Source: Cellvibrio sp. 79
GTDB lineage: Bacteria; Pseudomonadota; Gammaproteobacteria; Pseudomonadales; Cellvibrionaceae
Length of the DNA stretch: 64,000 nucleotides
Direction: 5' to 3'
NCBI GenBank assembly: GCA_003056245.1
Contig: MVDH01000001.1
Span: 801,679-865,678 of the forward strand
Shown here piece by piece: positions 8,330 to 16,723 of this stretch. Each line of letters opens with the position of its first letter. Within the stretch, counting starts at the first letter, position 1. The position numbers and the translations under genes are program-made. The notes beneath the pieces were generated by a model. The model searched no databases and had not been told where the DNA came from. It saw only the letters and a program-made list of their open reading frames with translations.

Positions 8330-9411
8330 AAATTCCTCAAACGAATAATTAAATCGATAATAATATTTGCACAATCTGCCCAGGTGGGCAGTGTGTTTGC
8401 AGTTTGTTGTGCGCCTGTTTGCAATTGCCGGCGATAATCAGGATTTGTCAGTAAATGTTCAAGTGCTTTTGTCAGTGCATCAATATCACCCGGTGGAATT
8501 AAAATTCCCGCACTTGCTGGAACCAAATCGGGCACTGCACCAGCGTTAGCGGCGATAACTGGTAGTCCAAACGAGAGCGCTTCTGCGAATGCCATCCCGT
8601 AGCCTTCAAAATGTGAAGGCAATACAAATACGTCCGCATTGAAAAATTCGATGGAGATATCGTCAACATTACCGGCGAAGGTAATACGCTGTGCAAGATT
8701 ATTTTGTTGTACCAGCTGTTGCAGATGCGTAACCCATAATGGATCAAATCCCAATCCGCCTACAAAGCGCGCCTGCCATGGCAAATGTGAAATTCTTGCC
8801 AGCGCAGTAATTAATAAATCATGGCCTTTGCGTTTGGTGAGCGTAGCGACGGTGAGTAATTGGGGAATCGGATTATTTCCCACTGCAAATTCTTGCTGTT
8901 GGGTGCCGGGGCGGGCCAGGATAATTTTTTCCGGAGCAGCGGCAAAATCGCGCGCAATAATTCTGTCGGTCATAGCGCTGGTCACGATCACTGCTTTTGC
9001 CGCAGCCAGTGCACGTGTTTCGGACATTTTTAATGCGTGCGATTCTTGCACACTTATCCCTGTTTCCAACGCCAAGGGGTGATGGCACAAGGCGATAATA
9101 TTTAATCGCTGCGCTTCACGAAGCGCGATTTCATCCATAACACCAAATGCTAAACCATCGGCAATTACCAGCGCGCCGTCGGGAAGGTTGGCAAATATCA
9201 TCGCTGCTTCTGCCAATGCGGCGGAACCTGGTACAGGGAATTCAGCAGAGAGTGATAAAAGCTGTACTTTTATACCCGCATTTTTTAACGCTTTGATTAA
9301 TTCACGGTCATACCCATAGCCGCCGGTCAGGCTGTTAATATCACCGGGTACCGCAAAATATAGGGTGAAGTGCGTGTTATTGGAGTCAATCATTACCGGT
9401 GCAGTTCGCAT
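8326..9411 (-). CDS. Glycosyltransferase family 4 protein
   Basis: This 361-residue GT-B fold enzyme has the C-terminal donor-site signature HFEGYGMAFAEALSFGLPV (about 270-288), with the paired glutamates of GT4 retaining glycosyltransferases, and LLTVATLTKRKGHDLLI at the start of the donor domain. The N-terminal PGDINSLTGGYGYDRELI is the acceptor-side glycine loop. No membrane segment is visible, so it is cytoplasmic. It transcribes divergently from the reductase gene at 9539, about 127 bases away. The acceptor is unknown; neighbouring enzymes suggest a small heterocyclic molecule. The ATG for Met7 is an alternative start. Confidence 0.9.
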   Translation of the reverse strand: MRTAPVMIDSNNTHFTLYFAVPGDINSLTGGYGYDRELIKALKNAGIKVQLLSLSAEFPVPGSAALAEAAMIFANLPDGALVIADGLAFGVMDEIALREAQRLNIIALCHHPLALETGISVQESHALKMSETRALAAAKAVIVTSAMTDRIIARDFAAAPEKIILARPGTQQQEFAVGNNPIPQLLTVATLTKRKGHDLLITALARISHLPWQARFVGGLGFDPLWVTHLQQLVQQNNLAQRITFAGNVDDISIEFFNADVFVLPSHFEGYGMAFAEALSFGLPVIAANAGAVPDLVPASAGILIPPGDIDALTKALEHLLTNPDYRRQLQTGAQQTANTLPTWADCANIIIDLIIRLRNL

Positions 9412-9475
9412 TTAATCCGAGTGTTGTGTCGGGGCGGTTGAGTCAGATGCTAATTCTGCCTTAAGATCACCGCCA

Positions 9476-9503
9476 CTGACACAATAAAGACCACAAATAT
9501 AAG
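9476..9503 (+). promoter_or_regulatory. Sigma-70-type promoter for the reductase-dehydrogenase-PTPS genes
   Basis: CTGACA (9476-9481) and TATAAG (9498-9503) are each five of six matches to consensus and are 16 bases apart. The predicted start of transcription, near 9510, falls after an upstream in-frame GTG at 9509 has begun, which supports the ATG at 9539 as the true start. A GGCCCG/CGGGCC hairpin (9503-9520) overlaps the expected transcript start. Confidence 0.6.
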
Positions 9504-9538
9504 GCCCGGTGTATCGGGCCCTGATTCCAGTGACCTGC

Positions 9539-10252
9539 ATGAATCTGAATGACACTATCGAACACTGGTTAACCGGTGCGCAAAAATCCCTCTCTCCTGC
9601 TAATCGACCGTTCGTCACGCTCAGCTACGCCCAGAGTCTGGATGGCAGTATTGCCTTGCGGTCTTCGGAGCCGATGGCGCTGAGCGGCAATGAATCCCTG
9701 CGTTTGACCCATCAATTACGCAGTATGCATGATGGTATTTTGGTCGGCATTGGAACGGTACTCAGTGATGATCCGCAATTAAATGTGCGGCACTGGACCG
9801 GTAAAAATCCACAGCCCATCGTACTGGATAGCCAACTGCGAATGCCCAGTGATGCGCGGCTGCGTCAATGCAGTGAAAAGCCCTGCTGGATACTAACGAC
9901 GCAAGAACGCGAGTGGCCTAATCAGGGCGGTATCGAAATTTGCCAGTCGCAACCGGGTAGTGATGGTCGTGTTTGTTTGAAAAATGCACTCGCTCTGCTG
10001 TATGAAAAAGGTATTCGTCATTTAATGGTTGAAGGCGGTGCCCATGTCATTACCGCTTTTTTAAAAGCACAATTGGTGGATGCTGTTGTTATCACTGTGG
10101 TTCCACGAATAGTGGGTGGCTATAAAGCCGTGGGTGATTTGGAAATAGATTCGCGTGTGGATTTACCGGCGATAAATCCATTTCATAGCGAACGCTTGGG
10201 CGATGATTTAATTCTTTGGGGAACACTTGATTATCGCGGAGTAAATAAGTGA
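9539..10252 (+). CDS. RibD C-terminal-domain reductase (dihydrofolate reductase-like fold)
   Basis: The 237-residue protein matches the stand-alone reductase half of RibD: RPFVTLSYAQSLDGSIA at the N terminus, GILVGIGTVLSDDPQLNVR in the middle (about 71-90), and HLMVEGGAHVITAF (about 170) binding NADPH. There is no deaminase domain, so it is probably not the riboflavin enzyme itself. Such proteins reduce pyrimidine or pterin intermediates. It overlaps the next gene by GTGA, indicating coupling with the MDR dehydrogenase. Context favours a role in making a modified pterin or related heterocycle. Confidence 0.88.
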   Translation: MNLNDTIEHWLTGAQKSLSPANRPFVTLSYAQSLDGSIALRSSEPMALSGNESLRLTHQLRSMHDGILVGIGTVLSDDPQLNVRHWTGKNPQPIVLDSQLRMPSDARLRQCSEKPCWILTTQEREWPNQGGIEICQSQPGSDGRVCLKNALALLYEKGIRHLMVEGGAHVITAFLKAQLVDAVVITVVPRIVGGYKAVGDLEIDSRVDLPAINPFHSERLGDDLILWGTLDYRGVNK

Positions 10253-11265
10253 AAAATCTTGCCCAACAGCTTTGGTTTACCGGCCCGCAGCAATTAGAAA
10301 TTCGTGAGCAAAAAATTCCTGCACCGGCTAAGGGTGAATTATTAGTTGAAGTAATTTGTTCAGCGATTAGCGCCGGAACAGAAATGCTGGTTTATCGTGG
10401 CCAATTGCCATCAGAAATTGCGCTGGATGCAACCATAGAAACGTTGCAACAACAGAGTTATCCGTTGCAGTACGGATATGCCAGCGTTGGCAAAGTGATT
10501 CAGGTGGGCGATGGTGTCGATGCATTCTGGTTGGGAAGAAACGTTTTTGCATTTCAACCGCATGCCAGCCATTTTGTTAGTAGCGCAGCAAATGTAATCG
10601 CTGTTCCCGATGATATTGCTGCGGAAAACGCAGTGTTCCTCGCCAATATGGAAACCGCCGTGAATCTTATGCACGATGGAAAACCATTGCTGGGCGAGCG
10701 TGTAGTGGTGTTAGGGCAGGGGATTGTTGGTTTGCTCCTCACCGGTTTGTTGGGCCAGTTGCCACTAACGGATTTACTTGTTGCCGATAAATGGCCATTG
10801 CGCCGCGAATATGCAGAACAATTGGGCGCGCGCGTATTTGATCCTTTTACTGAGCAGGAGCTAATCGCACAGCAAACACGTTTGAGTGAAGTGCAAGGCG
10901 CAGATCTGATTTATGAATTAACCGGTGTGCCAGACGCATTGAATCTTGCGATAGATTTCAGCGGTTATCACAGCCGTATTGTTGTGGGCAGTTGGTACGG
11001 CACCAAATCCGCGCCGGTTTATTTAGGTGGGGCAGCTCATCGCAATCGTTTGCAAATTATTACCAGCCAGGTAAGTAGTATTGCACCGGAGTTATCCGGG
11101 CGTTGGGACAAGTCACGCCGCTTTGACGTGACATGGGAAATGATTCGCCGTATTAATCCCGCGCGTTTTATCTCGCAACGGTCAGCACTTCTACAAGCAC
11201 AAAATACCTACCAACAATTGGATCAACAACCGGAGTCGCTGATTCAGGCGTTGTTTATCTATTAA
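10249..11265 (+). CDS. Medium-chain dehydrogenase/reductase, BchC-like, without the usual GHE zinc motif
   Basis: The 338-residue protein has the two-domain MDR layout: a GroES-like N-terminal domain and a Rossmann domain with VVVLGQGIVGLLLTGLLG (about 155-172). The usual GHE-x2-G zinc-ligand motif is replaced by YGYASVGKVIQVG, and the structural-zinc cysteines are absent. It may therefore act without catalytic zinc, as in BchC-like members. The substrate is unknown. GTG is the start codon, overlapping the reductase stop. Its position between a RibD-like reductase and a PTPS-like protein suggests oxidation or reduction of a side-chain alcohol or ketone. Confidence 0.85.
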   Translation: MKNLAQQLWFTGPQQLEIREQKIPAPAKGELLVEVICSAISAGTEMLVYRGQLPSEIALDATIETLQQQSYPLQYGYASVGKVIQVGDGVDAFWLGRNVFAFQPHASHFVSSAANVIAVPDDIAAENAVFLANMETAVNLMHDGKPLLGERVVVLGQGIVGLLLTGLLGQLPLTDLLVADKWPLRREYAEQLGARVFDPFTEQELIAQQTRLSEVQGADLIYELTGVPDALNLAIDFSGYHSRIVVGSWYGTKSAPVYLGGAAHRNRLQIITSQVSSIAPELSGRWDKSRRFDVTWEMIRRINPARFISQRSALLQAQNTYQQLDQQPESLIQALFIY

Positions 11266-11310
11266 TGTTTATTTATTAAATTTTATTTTATAAATCAGTC
11301 GAGAAATATT

Positions 11311-11688
11311 ATGTACAGCGTAGCCGTGAAACGAGATTTTATTGCCAACCATTTTCTGGTTGGTGGTGATTGGGGTTCAGAGAATTTTCCGCATGCCCAT
11401 CATTTCATCGCCGAAGTTATTATCGAAAGCACGCAGCTGGATAAGCATGGGTATTTAGTGGATATCGTAGAAATTGAAGCGGCTTTGAATAGCACCATAG
11501 CTTACTTTCGTGATTCTTTGCTCAATGAAAAACCGGAATTTGCCGGTTTAAATCCCAGCATTGAACATTTCAGCCGCATTATCAGTGAAAAATTGTTGGT
11601 GGCGATTAATCCTCCTGGCACCGGTGCTTTCACCGTCAAGCTCTGGGAAAATGAATATTGCTGGGCTGCTTACAGGAAAGATTTTTAA
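11311..11688 (+). CDS. 6-pyruvoyl-tetrahydropterin synthase/QueD-like protein with altered active site
   Basis: This 125-residue protein belongs to the PTPS/QueD fold (T-fold, tunnel-forming). Predicted zinc ligands are His14, His28 and His30 (NHFL and PHAHHF). In QueD the motif is C-x3-HGH; here it is E-x3-HAH, so the catalytic cysteine position is Glu24 and the middle glycine is alanine. Replacement of Cys by Glu is known in the PTPS-III group, which cleaves dihydroneopterin triphosphate differently. A queuosine role is therefore unlikely. It follows the MDR gene by 45 bases and probably shares its transcript. Confidence 0.85.
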   Translation: MYSVAVKRDFIANHFLVGGDWGSENFPHAHHFIAEVIIESTQLDKHGYLVDIVEIEAALNSTIAYFRDSLLNEKPEFAGLNPSIEHFSRIISEKLLVAINPPGTGAFTVKLWENEYCWAAYRKDF

Positions 11689-12015
11689 CATTTCAGGTTA
11701 ATCGATATTCGGAGCGTGGTACCTGAAAATTGAAAATGATTATTAGGTAGCTGCGCCATTAAGTTTGTCATTTGATCTAATTGTTGCAGTAGATGAAAAT
11801 TGACTTAAAATATGATTAAGGTAACTACAGATTTCCTTTTTGGCGCCAAAAATATTTTTCCTTTATGTGTACACATTTTTTGTCGTTTCATTTAACTAAT
11901 TTAATCATTGGACGTGTATACGATCTAAGTGCACTATTTCTAAGTTGAATTGAATTATTTTTGAGCGTTTTTCCTGTGTTACAGTGGGGGTTCAATCCTT
12001 TTTGGCTGAACTCCC
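11689..12015 (+). other. AT-rich intergenic region with two perfect palindromes
   Basis: This stretch holds no credible gene. It contains TTTTTGGCGCCAAAAA (11837-11852), a perfect 16-base palindrome, and ATGTGTACACAT (11865-11876), a perfect 12-base palindrome, 12 bases apart. Either could be an operator or, for the first, a weak bidirectional hairpin. Because the genes on both sides read left to right, control of the small gene at 12016 is the simplest guess. Confidence 0.4.
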
Positions 12016-12255
12016 ATGAAAATTACCCAAGTTTGCGGCAATGCGCTTTACTCTATTCGGTTTGTAGAGTTTTTTAAAAATGATGGCAATGTGCTGGATG
12101 CGTATTTTGAATTAATTAATCGCCCTTTTAAATGTGTTGGCATTTTTGCGACTGCAGATGCTGCGAAATTGGAAATGAGGCGATTGAGTGCGCTTCATGA
12201 GCAAATGGCTATTAAGGCAATGCCTATGAGGGAAAGAAAGCTGCAGCAAAATTAG
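12016..12255 (+). CDS. Small hypothetical protein
   Basis: The frame encodes 79 residues beginning MKITQVCGNALYSIRFVEFF. It has no signal peptide, no membrane segment and no family I recognise. The composition is mixed, with a basic C-terminal end, and it could fold as a small alpha/beta domain. It lies alone between an intergenic region with two palindromes and the convergent nhaD gene. Coding is plausible from the frame's normal codon use, but there is no strong ribosome site before the ATG. Confidence 0.5.
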   Translation: MKITQVCGNALYSIRFVEFFKNDGNVLDAYFELINRPFKCVGIFATADAAKLEMRRLSALHEQMAIKAMPMRERKLQQN

Positions 12256-12294
12256 TTTTCGATTATTTTTTGTTACGATTTCAGTTAATTCGTA

Positions 12295-13575
12295 TCAGTG
12301 CATAATTTGAAATTGAATAATGTAAACAAATGCACCTGCAATATAACCGATAGCTGCCAGGGCACTGATCTTTTTTAAGTACCAAATAAAATCTATTTTC
12401 TCCAGGCCCATCGCCGCTACACCTGCTGCTGAACCAATAATTAGAATTGATCCACCGGTGCCAGCGCAATACGCTAGAAATTCCCAGATAAAGCTATCGG
12501 CAGGATACTGTTCAAGGCTATACATTCCCATTGACGCGGCGACTAATGGAACATTGTCGATAACAGCACTTGCGAAGCCAATCAATATTACGATCACATC
12601 CAGGCGACCAACTGTTTCATCAAGCCATGTTGCAAGGCTTTTTAAAATTTGGGAGTGCTCCAGAGTCGCAATCGCTAACAATATGCCAATAAAAAATATG
12701 ATGGAAGATGTATCGATACGGCTCAGTGCATGGCTAATTGTTAGATGGCTTTTTTGTTTATCAGCCTTATTTTTATGAATTAAATCTGCAACCAACCAGA
12801 GTATTCCCAAACCAAAAAGAATGCCCATAAAAGGAGGTAGATGGGTAACTGCTTTGAATATCGGCACTGCTATTAGCACACCCAATCCCAGGAAAAATAC
12901 AACATTTCTCTCAAATGCTGTCGTTGAATCACCATTGGCTTGCGCAACGGCAGCGGGAGATTCAACGATTTTTCCGCGTAATAAATAAGCGGTTATCAGC
13001 AATGGCACTAATAGATTTACTGCTGATGCCAGAAATACACTGTTAATAATATTTATGGCGGTGATTTGCCCTCCAATCCACAGCATTGTGGTGGTGACAT
13101 CACCAATAGGTGACCAAGCTCCTCCTGCATTGGCAGCTATTACAATCATGCCCGCAAAAAACAGACGATCCTCACGCTTTGCCAATAGTTTTTTCATAAG
13201 CGAGATCATGACAATGGTTGTGGTGAGATTATCGAGAATTGCACTAAGGAAAAATGTCACAATGCCGACCAGCAACATGAGTGTTGATAACTTTGTTGTC
13301 CTGATTCTGTTAGTAATTACCTGAAAGCCATTGTGAGCATCAATCACTTCCACAATCGTCATTGCGCCCAGCAAGAAAAACACAATCTGGGCCGTATTTG
13401 TTAACGTCTCGGATAATTCTTCCGTGATGTGCCCGCTATTGGAAAGCAATGCATAAACAGTCCACATAAGCCCGGCACCCGCTAGTGCAGTGGCGGCTTT
13501 ATTAATTTTAAGCGGATGCTCAAGTGCAATAGCAAGGTAGGCGATGACAAATATAATGATAAGTGTTGATAGCAT
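12295..13575 (-). CDS. nhaD: NhaD-type Na+/H+ antiporter
   Basis: This 426-residue inner-membrane protein has about 11-12 hydrophobic segments and belongs to the ion-transporter superfamily. Family features include AILDNLTTTIVMISL (about 113-127), NAGGAWSPIGDVTTTMLW (about 148-165) and, in the second half, SAVIDNVPLVAASMGMY. NhaD exchanges sodium or lithium for protons and helps at alkaline pH or high salt. The paired motifs match the inverted-repeat halves of this fold. It is a single gene convergent with the small gene at 12016. No clear ribosome site is visible. Confidence 0.9.
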   Translation of the reverse strand: MLSTLIIIFVIAYLAIALEHPLKINKAATALAGAGLMWTVYALLSNSGHITEELSETLTNTAQIVFFLLGAMTIVEVIDAHNGFQVITNRIRTTKLSTLMLLVGIVTFFLSAILDNLTTTIVMISLMKKLLAKREDRLFFAGMIVIAANAGGAWSPIGDVTTTMLWIGGQITAINIINSVFLASAVNLLVPLLITAYLLRGKIVESPAAVAQANGDSTTAFERNVVFFLGLGVLIAVPIFKAVTHLPPFMGILFGLGILWLVADLIHKNKADKQKSHLTISHALSRIDTSSIIFFIGILLAIATLEHSQILKSLATWLDETVGRLDVIVILIGFASAVIDNVPLVAASMGMYSLEQYPADSFIWEFLAYCAGTGGSILIIGSAAGVAAMGLEKIDFIWYLKKISALAAIGYIAGAFVYIIQFQIMH

Positions 13576-13715
13576 GTTGATTGTGTCGAGACTATTTGGT
13601 GTTTAACCGATTTATGTTGGGCCAAGGCTATCATGAGCAAACAGGCTAGTAAAACAGAGAGGGTATTTCAGGCGTGTATTGTAGGTACCTGAGTCCACAT
13701 TTTAGTTTGTTTAAA

Positions 13716-14747
13716 TTATTTTTTTTCTGCGTCGGCTTTTAACGTTAATTCTGCTTTTTGGGTTTCTGTACGTTTTCTTATGAACCCCAAACATCCAAAT
13801 CCAAATACTAACACCATCACATCGCGCAAGCGCATTAAGGCGATCATCGTCAGGGCGGATTCCATGGGTAAATTCAAGTAATGAAATGCCCAGAATACGG
13901 CGGCTTCCATCGTGCCAATACCACCGGGGAGTGGAAGTAATAACGCGAGACGCAGTGCGACGAATAATAAAAGAAATCCGGTAAATGTGAGCGGTGTGTC
14001 CGTTAACCAAAGAATGAGCTGGAGTTCACCGATAAGGCCGATCCAGCCGAACACTGATAATAATGCAGCATAAGCCAGGCGTTTTTTCTGGTGCAGCAGG
14101 CATGTGCGTAAATCGTCGCCTAATAAATTCCAATGGGTTTTTATATGGCTTAAATAGCGATGGGCTTGCCAGTTGTGAGTAATTTTATTAAGGCGATGAG
14201 CGAGCCACAGGGGCTGTTTGAATACGAGTGCGCCGAAGAGTGTGAGAAGTGCAAGTACAATAATAAGTACAACAAAGATGGTGCTCCAATCGGCAGTCGT
14301 GTTTGCGGAAGAGGTCAGCAATAACAAAACACCTAACAACAATACCGAAAAGTTCACCCAGAGTTCGTAGAAACGATCCAGTCCCAAGGATAGCAATGCT
14401 TTATGTAACGGTAGTTGTGCCTTTCGCCAAAGCCAGAAAATTTGCAACGGCTCGCCACCAAATTGTGGACCGGGGGTAATAAAACTGACGGTTTGTCCCG
14501 CTTGGCGAATCAACAATAACTGGAAAAAATTCACCGGTGCTTGAATAGCATTGCCGAGTACTGCCCAGCGCAGATTGAATATAAGAATGATTGCAAGGTT
14601 TGCGCTTAACAAAATGAAGTAATCGCGGGCACGCAGGTTTTTCAGGTTGGTAAGAATTTCACCAAACGGCAACTGTGCCAATGTCCAGCCTGCTAGTACG
14701 AGTGCTGCGGCCCAGAGCAGGGCAATCAGTAATTTTGCTTTGGTCAT
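13716..14747 (-). CDS. Lysylphosphatidylglycerol synthase TM-domain-like membrane protein (UPF0104/YbhN type)
   Basis: The 343-residue product has about eight membrane segments and lacks the soluble aminoacyl-transferase domain of MprF, so it corresponds to the flippase-like or YbhN-type membrane domain only. The conserved segment LLLPLPGGIGTMEAAVFW near residue 270 is typical of the family. The ATG at 14747 is chosen because it overlaps the upstream stop as TAATG and has GGAG before it. Coupling to a CDP-alcohol phosphotransferase suggests handling or translocation of a lipid made by that enzyme. Confidence 0.85.
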   Translation of the reverse strand: MTKAKLLIALLWAAALVLAGWTLAQLPFGEILTNLKNLRARDYFILLSANLAIILIFNLRWAVLGNAIQAPVNFFQLLLIRQAGQTVSFITPGPQFGGEPLQIFWLWRKAQLPLHKALLSLGLDRFYELWVNFSVLLLGVLLLLTSSANTTADWSTIFVVLIIVLALLTLFGALVFKQPLWLAHRLNKITHNWQAHRYLSHIKTHWNLLGDDLRTCLLHQKKRLAYAALLSVFGWIGLIGELQLILWLTDTPLTFTGFLLLFVALRLALLLPLPGGIGTMEAAVFWAFHYLNLPMESALTMIALMRLRDVMVLVFGFGCLGFIRKRTETQKAELTLKADAEKK

Positions 14748-15889
14748 TAAGCTCCGTCCTGACGATTTACCCAAATATCATCGCCTCGCCACAATGAATA
14801 ATTACCCGGCCCCAGCAATAGTAACCAACTACACGTGAACAAGAGCGCAGGCTGATACCATTCATTCATTAAGTAACTGCATAGCATCAATAACAAAAGT
14901 GCCGCGATACGCGCACCTGCGCCCAACAGGATAAGAATTGCGAATACGGCAATTGCCACGGCGCTAACAGATGGCAACAAATCATCGATGTAAATCAGGA
15001 AAAAAATCAAGGTAGAAATAATTATCCGCAATGCAGGTTGAAACAGGCATTTGCTCATTGCATCAAGTTCGGAAAAAAATGCCAGGGTGTTTGTTTGGGT
15101 GCCATCAATGCGACCTGAAACTACTAACCAATCCACCACAAATCCGATCAGGATCGGCAACATAAAAGCGGCGCCGAGTAGTGTGGTGGCGCGTGCCGGA
15201 AATATTGGCAATAACACTATGGCGACGAAACCCATTTGAAATCCTGCAAACGCACGGCGCAATTGGCTGGGAAGCAAGGGGTGGGTGGGGCGATTGCGTT
15301 TATGCCGCCAATAGATCCCAAAAATAAATATGTAATATGCGAGGCTGACTGCAAAAAAACTCCAATGTAATTTTCCGAATTGAATCGCCAGTAAGGGGGC
15401 AATTAACAAGCCCAGTGCATCAAATAGTGTATCCAGTTCGCTACCGAGCACACTGGTTCTGTTAGTCCGGCGTGCGACAAAACCATCGATGCGGTCCAAT
15501 AGTGCAGCTGCGCTATAAAGCAGGCCTGGTAACCACGCAATCATTCCTGCGGGAAACGGTTGAAATAAAAATCCACTGGTCAATGCGATTAATCCAGCAC
15601 GCAACAACGTTAAGTTGTTTGCCCAGCCGAGATTTGGAAATGCAGGAGAGTTTTTTGCTGAATAATTTAAATCAGCTCGTTTCCATGTTTGCCTCCAGCA
15701 GAAGAGCCAGACGCTGGTGGCAATGAGGCAATAGTTAAAAGGTTGAATATTTGTGTCTGGATAAATCCAGAAAATTGCACTGACTAAAATAATAACAAGC
15801 AATCCTGCAAAGCCAATAACGCGCAGCTCTTTATAAATACTCAATGGTTTATAAATGCGCAACTCTTTATCGGTAGTTGTGTTGTGCAT
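14747..15889 (-). CDS. CDP-alcohol phosphatidyltransferase family membrane enzyme
   Basis: The 380-residue enzyme carries the complete signature D-G-x2-A-R-x8-G-x3-D-x3-D, beginning at Asp135 (DGFVARR ... GSELDTLFD), and the N-terminal helix NNLTLLRAGLIA that precedes it in this family. It joins a CDP-linked lipid or alcohol to an acceptor alcohol within the membrane. It is roughly twice the size of PgsA or PssA because of extra membrane segments at both ends, about ten in all. The lipid product is unknown. It forms a two-gene operon with the downstream YbhN-type gene. Confidence 0.88.
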   Translation of the reverse strand: MHNTTTDKELRIYKPLSIYKELRVIGFAGLLVIILVSAIFWIYPDTNIQPFNYCLIATSVWLFCWRQTWKRADLNYSAKNSPAFPNLGWANNLTLLRAGLIALTSGFLFQPFPAGMIAWLPGLLYSAAALLDRIDGFVARRTNRTSVLGSELDTLFDALGLLIAPLLAIQFGKLHWSFFAVSLAYYIFIFGIYWRHKRNRPTHPLLPSQLRRAFAGFQMGFVAIVLLPIFPARATTLLGAAFMLPILIGFVVDWLVVSGRIDGTQTNTLAFFSELDAMSKCLFQPALRIIISTLIFFLIYIDDLLPSVSAVAIAVFAILILLGAGARIAALLLLMLCSYLMNEWYQPALLFTCSWLLLLGPGNYSLWRGDDIWVNRQDGA

Positions 15890-15932
15890 GTTATTGGCCT
15901 TTTAAAATTATTGTTTTTGAATGTGAGGTATT

Positions 15933-16502
15933 TTACGCATTAATCAGTGTGACGATACCCATGCCAATAAAAATAATGCAGGCTGCTTTGCGGGCGAAGC
16001 CGAGCGGTAATTTATCCATTAACCATCTACCTGCAAAAATAACCGGCACATTGGCGATGAGCATTCCGAGCGTTGTCCCGGCAATGACGGCCATAGTCAT
16101 CAACATATCAGCTGAATATTTTGCAGCAAGGATAACGGTGGCGATTTGGGTTTTATCGCCAATCTCGGCGAGAAAAAATAATACCAATGTAGCAATAAAT
16201 GGCCCGTAGTTCGCAAAACGGCCCATTTCATCATCTTCTTTATCGGGAATTAATAACCACAGTCCGATAGCAATAAAACTTCCGCCAATGATCCACGGAA
16301 TCCAGTGTTGTGGAATTACATCAGCTAACACGGCACCCAGCCAGGCAGAGAGGGCATGGTTAATAAGTGTCGCTACCAATACTCCGAAGCTGATAACCCA
16401 TGGGCGGCCGTAGCGTGCAGCAAGGAACAGTGCGAGTAGTTGGGTTTTATCGCCGATTTCTGCAATAGAAACAGCAAGCGTTGAACTGAGGAATGCTTCC
16501 AT
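15933..16502 (-). CDS. mneA: TMEM165/GDT1 (UPF0016) family manganese exporter, MneA-like
   Basis: The 189-residue membrane protein has two copies of the family's cation-binding motif E-x-G-D-(K/R)-T (AEIGDKTQLLAL and AEIGDKTQIATV), each at the start of a three-helix half. This is the internal duplication of GDT1/TMEM165 proteins. Bacterial members such as Vibrio MneA export Mn2+. A yybP-ykoY manganese riboswitch directly upstream strongly supports that role. The ATG at 16502 gives the family's usual length; the longer frame from 16562 would translate the riboswitch hairpin. Confidence 0.93.
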   Translation of the reverse strand: MEAFLSSTLAVSIAEIGDKTQLLALFLAARYGRPWVISFGVLVATLINHALSAWLGAVLADVIPQHWIPWIIGGSFIAIGLWLLIPDKEDDEMGRFANYGPFIATLVLFFLAEIGDKTQIATVILAAKYSADMLMTMAVIAGTTLGMLIANVPVIFAGRWLMDKLPLGFARKAACIIFIGMGIVTLINA

Positions 16503-16507
16503 TATTA

Positions 16508-16572
16508 AGATACCAGGGCGGGATGAACACATGAGATACAACTGTGTCCCGCCCGGGGCCACAGTGGTATCT
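16508..16572 (-). promoter_or_regulatory. Long hairpin between riboswitch aptamer and mneA start codon
   Basis: On the minus strand AGATACCA (16572-16565) pairs with TGGTATCT (16515-16508), and inside it GGGCGGGA (16554-16547) pairs with TCCCGCCC (16523-16516). The structure ends five bases before the ATG and would hide any ribosome site. Its left arm lies in the 3' end of the aptamer, so forming the aptamer could compete with it. There is no T-run, which argues for translational, not terminator-type, control. Confidence 0.65.
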
Positions 16573-16718
16573 CAGGTCTCATCAATCCGGTGTGGTGAGC
16601 GATACGTGATCGCTGCACAGAGGACGCTTTTGCCATATCGATTGAGCGATAAGTTTGTTGACAAAAGCGCTCGGCATTCAAGGTTAATGCCGGAGCAGAT
16701 TACTCCCCCGAGAGGGTT
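16560..16718 (-). ncRNA. yybP-ykoY manganese riboswitch
   Basis: Read on the minus strand, the region contains the conserved aptamer landmarks in order: GGGGGAGTA, a GC-rich hairpin (GCTCCGGCATT...AATGCCGAGCG), GTCAACAA, a second arm, and TGAGACCTGAG. These match the Mn2+-sensing yybP-ykoY class. It starts at the predicted transcription start and precedes a GDT1/MneA exporter, one of the class's standard targets. Exact ends were placed by eye. Confidence 0.9.
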
Positions 16719-16723
16719 TGCGC

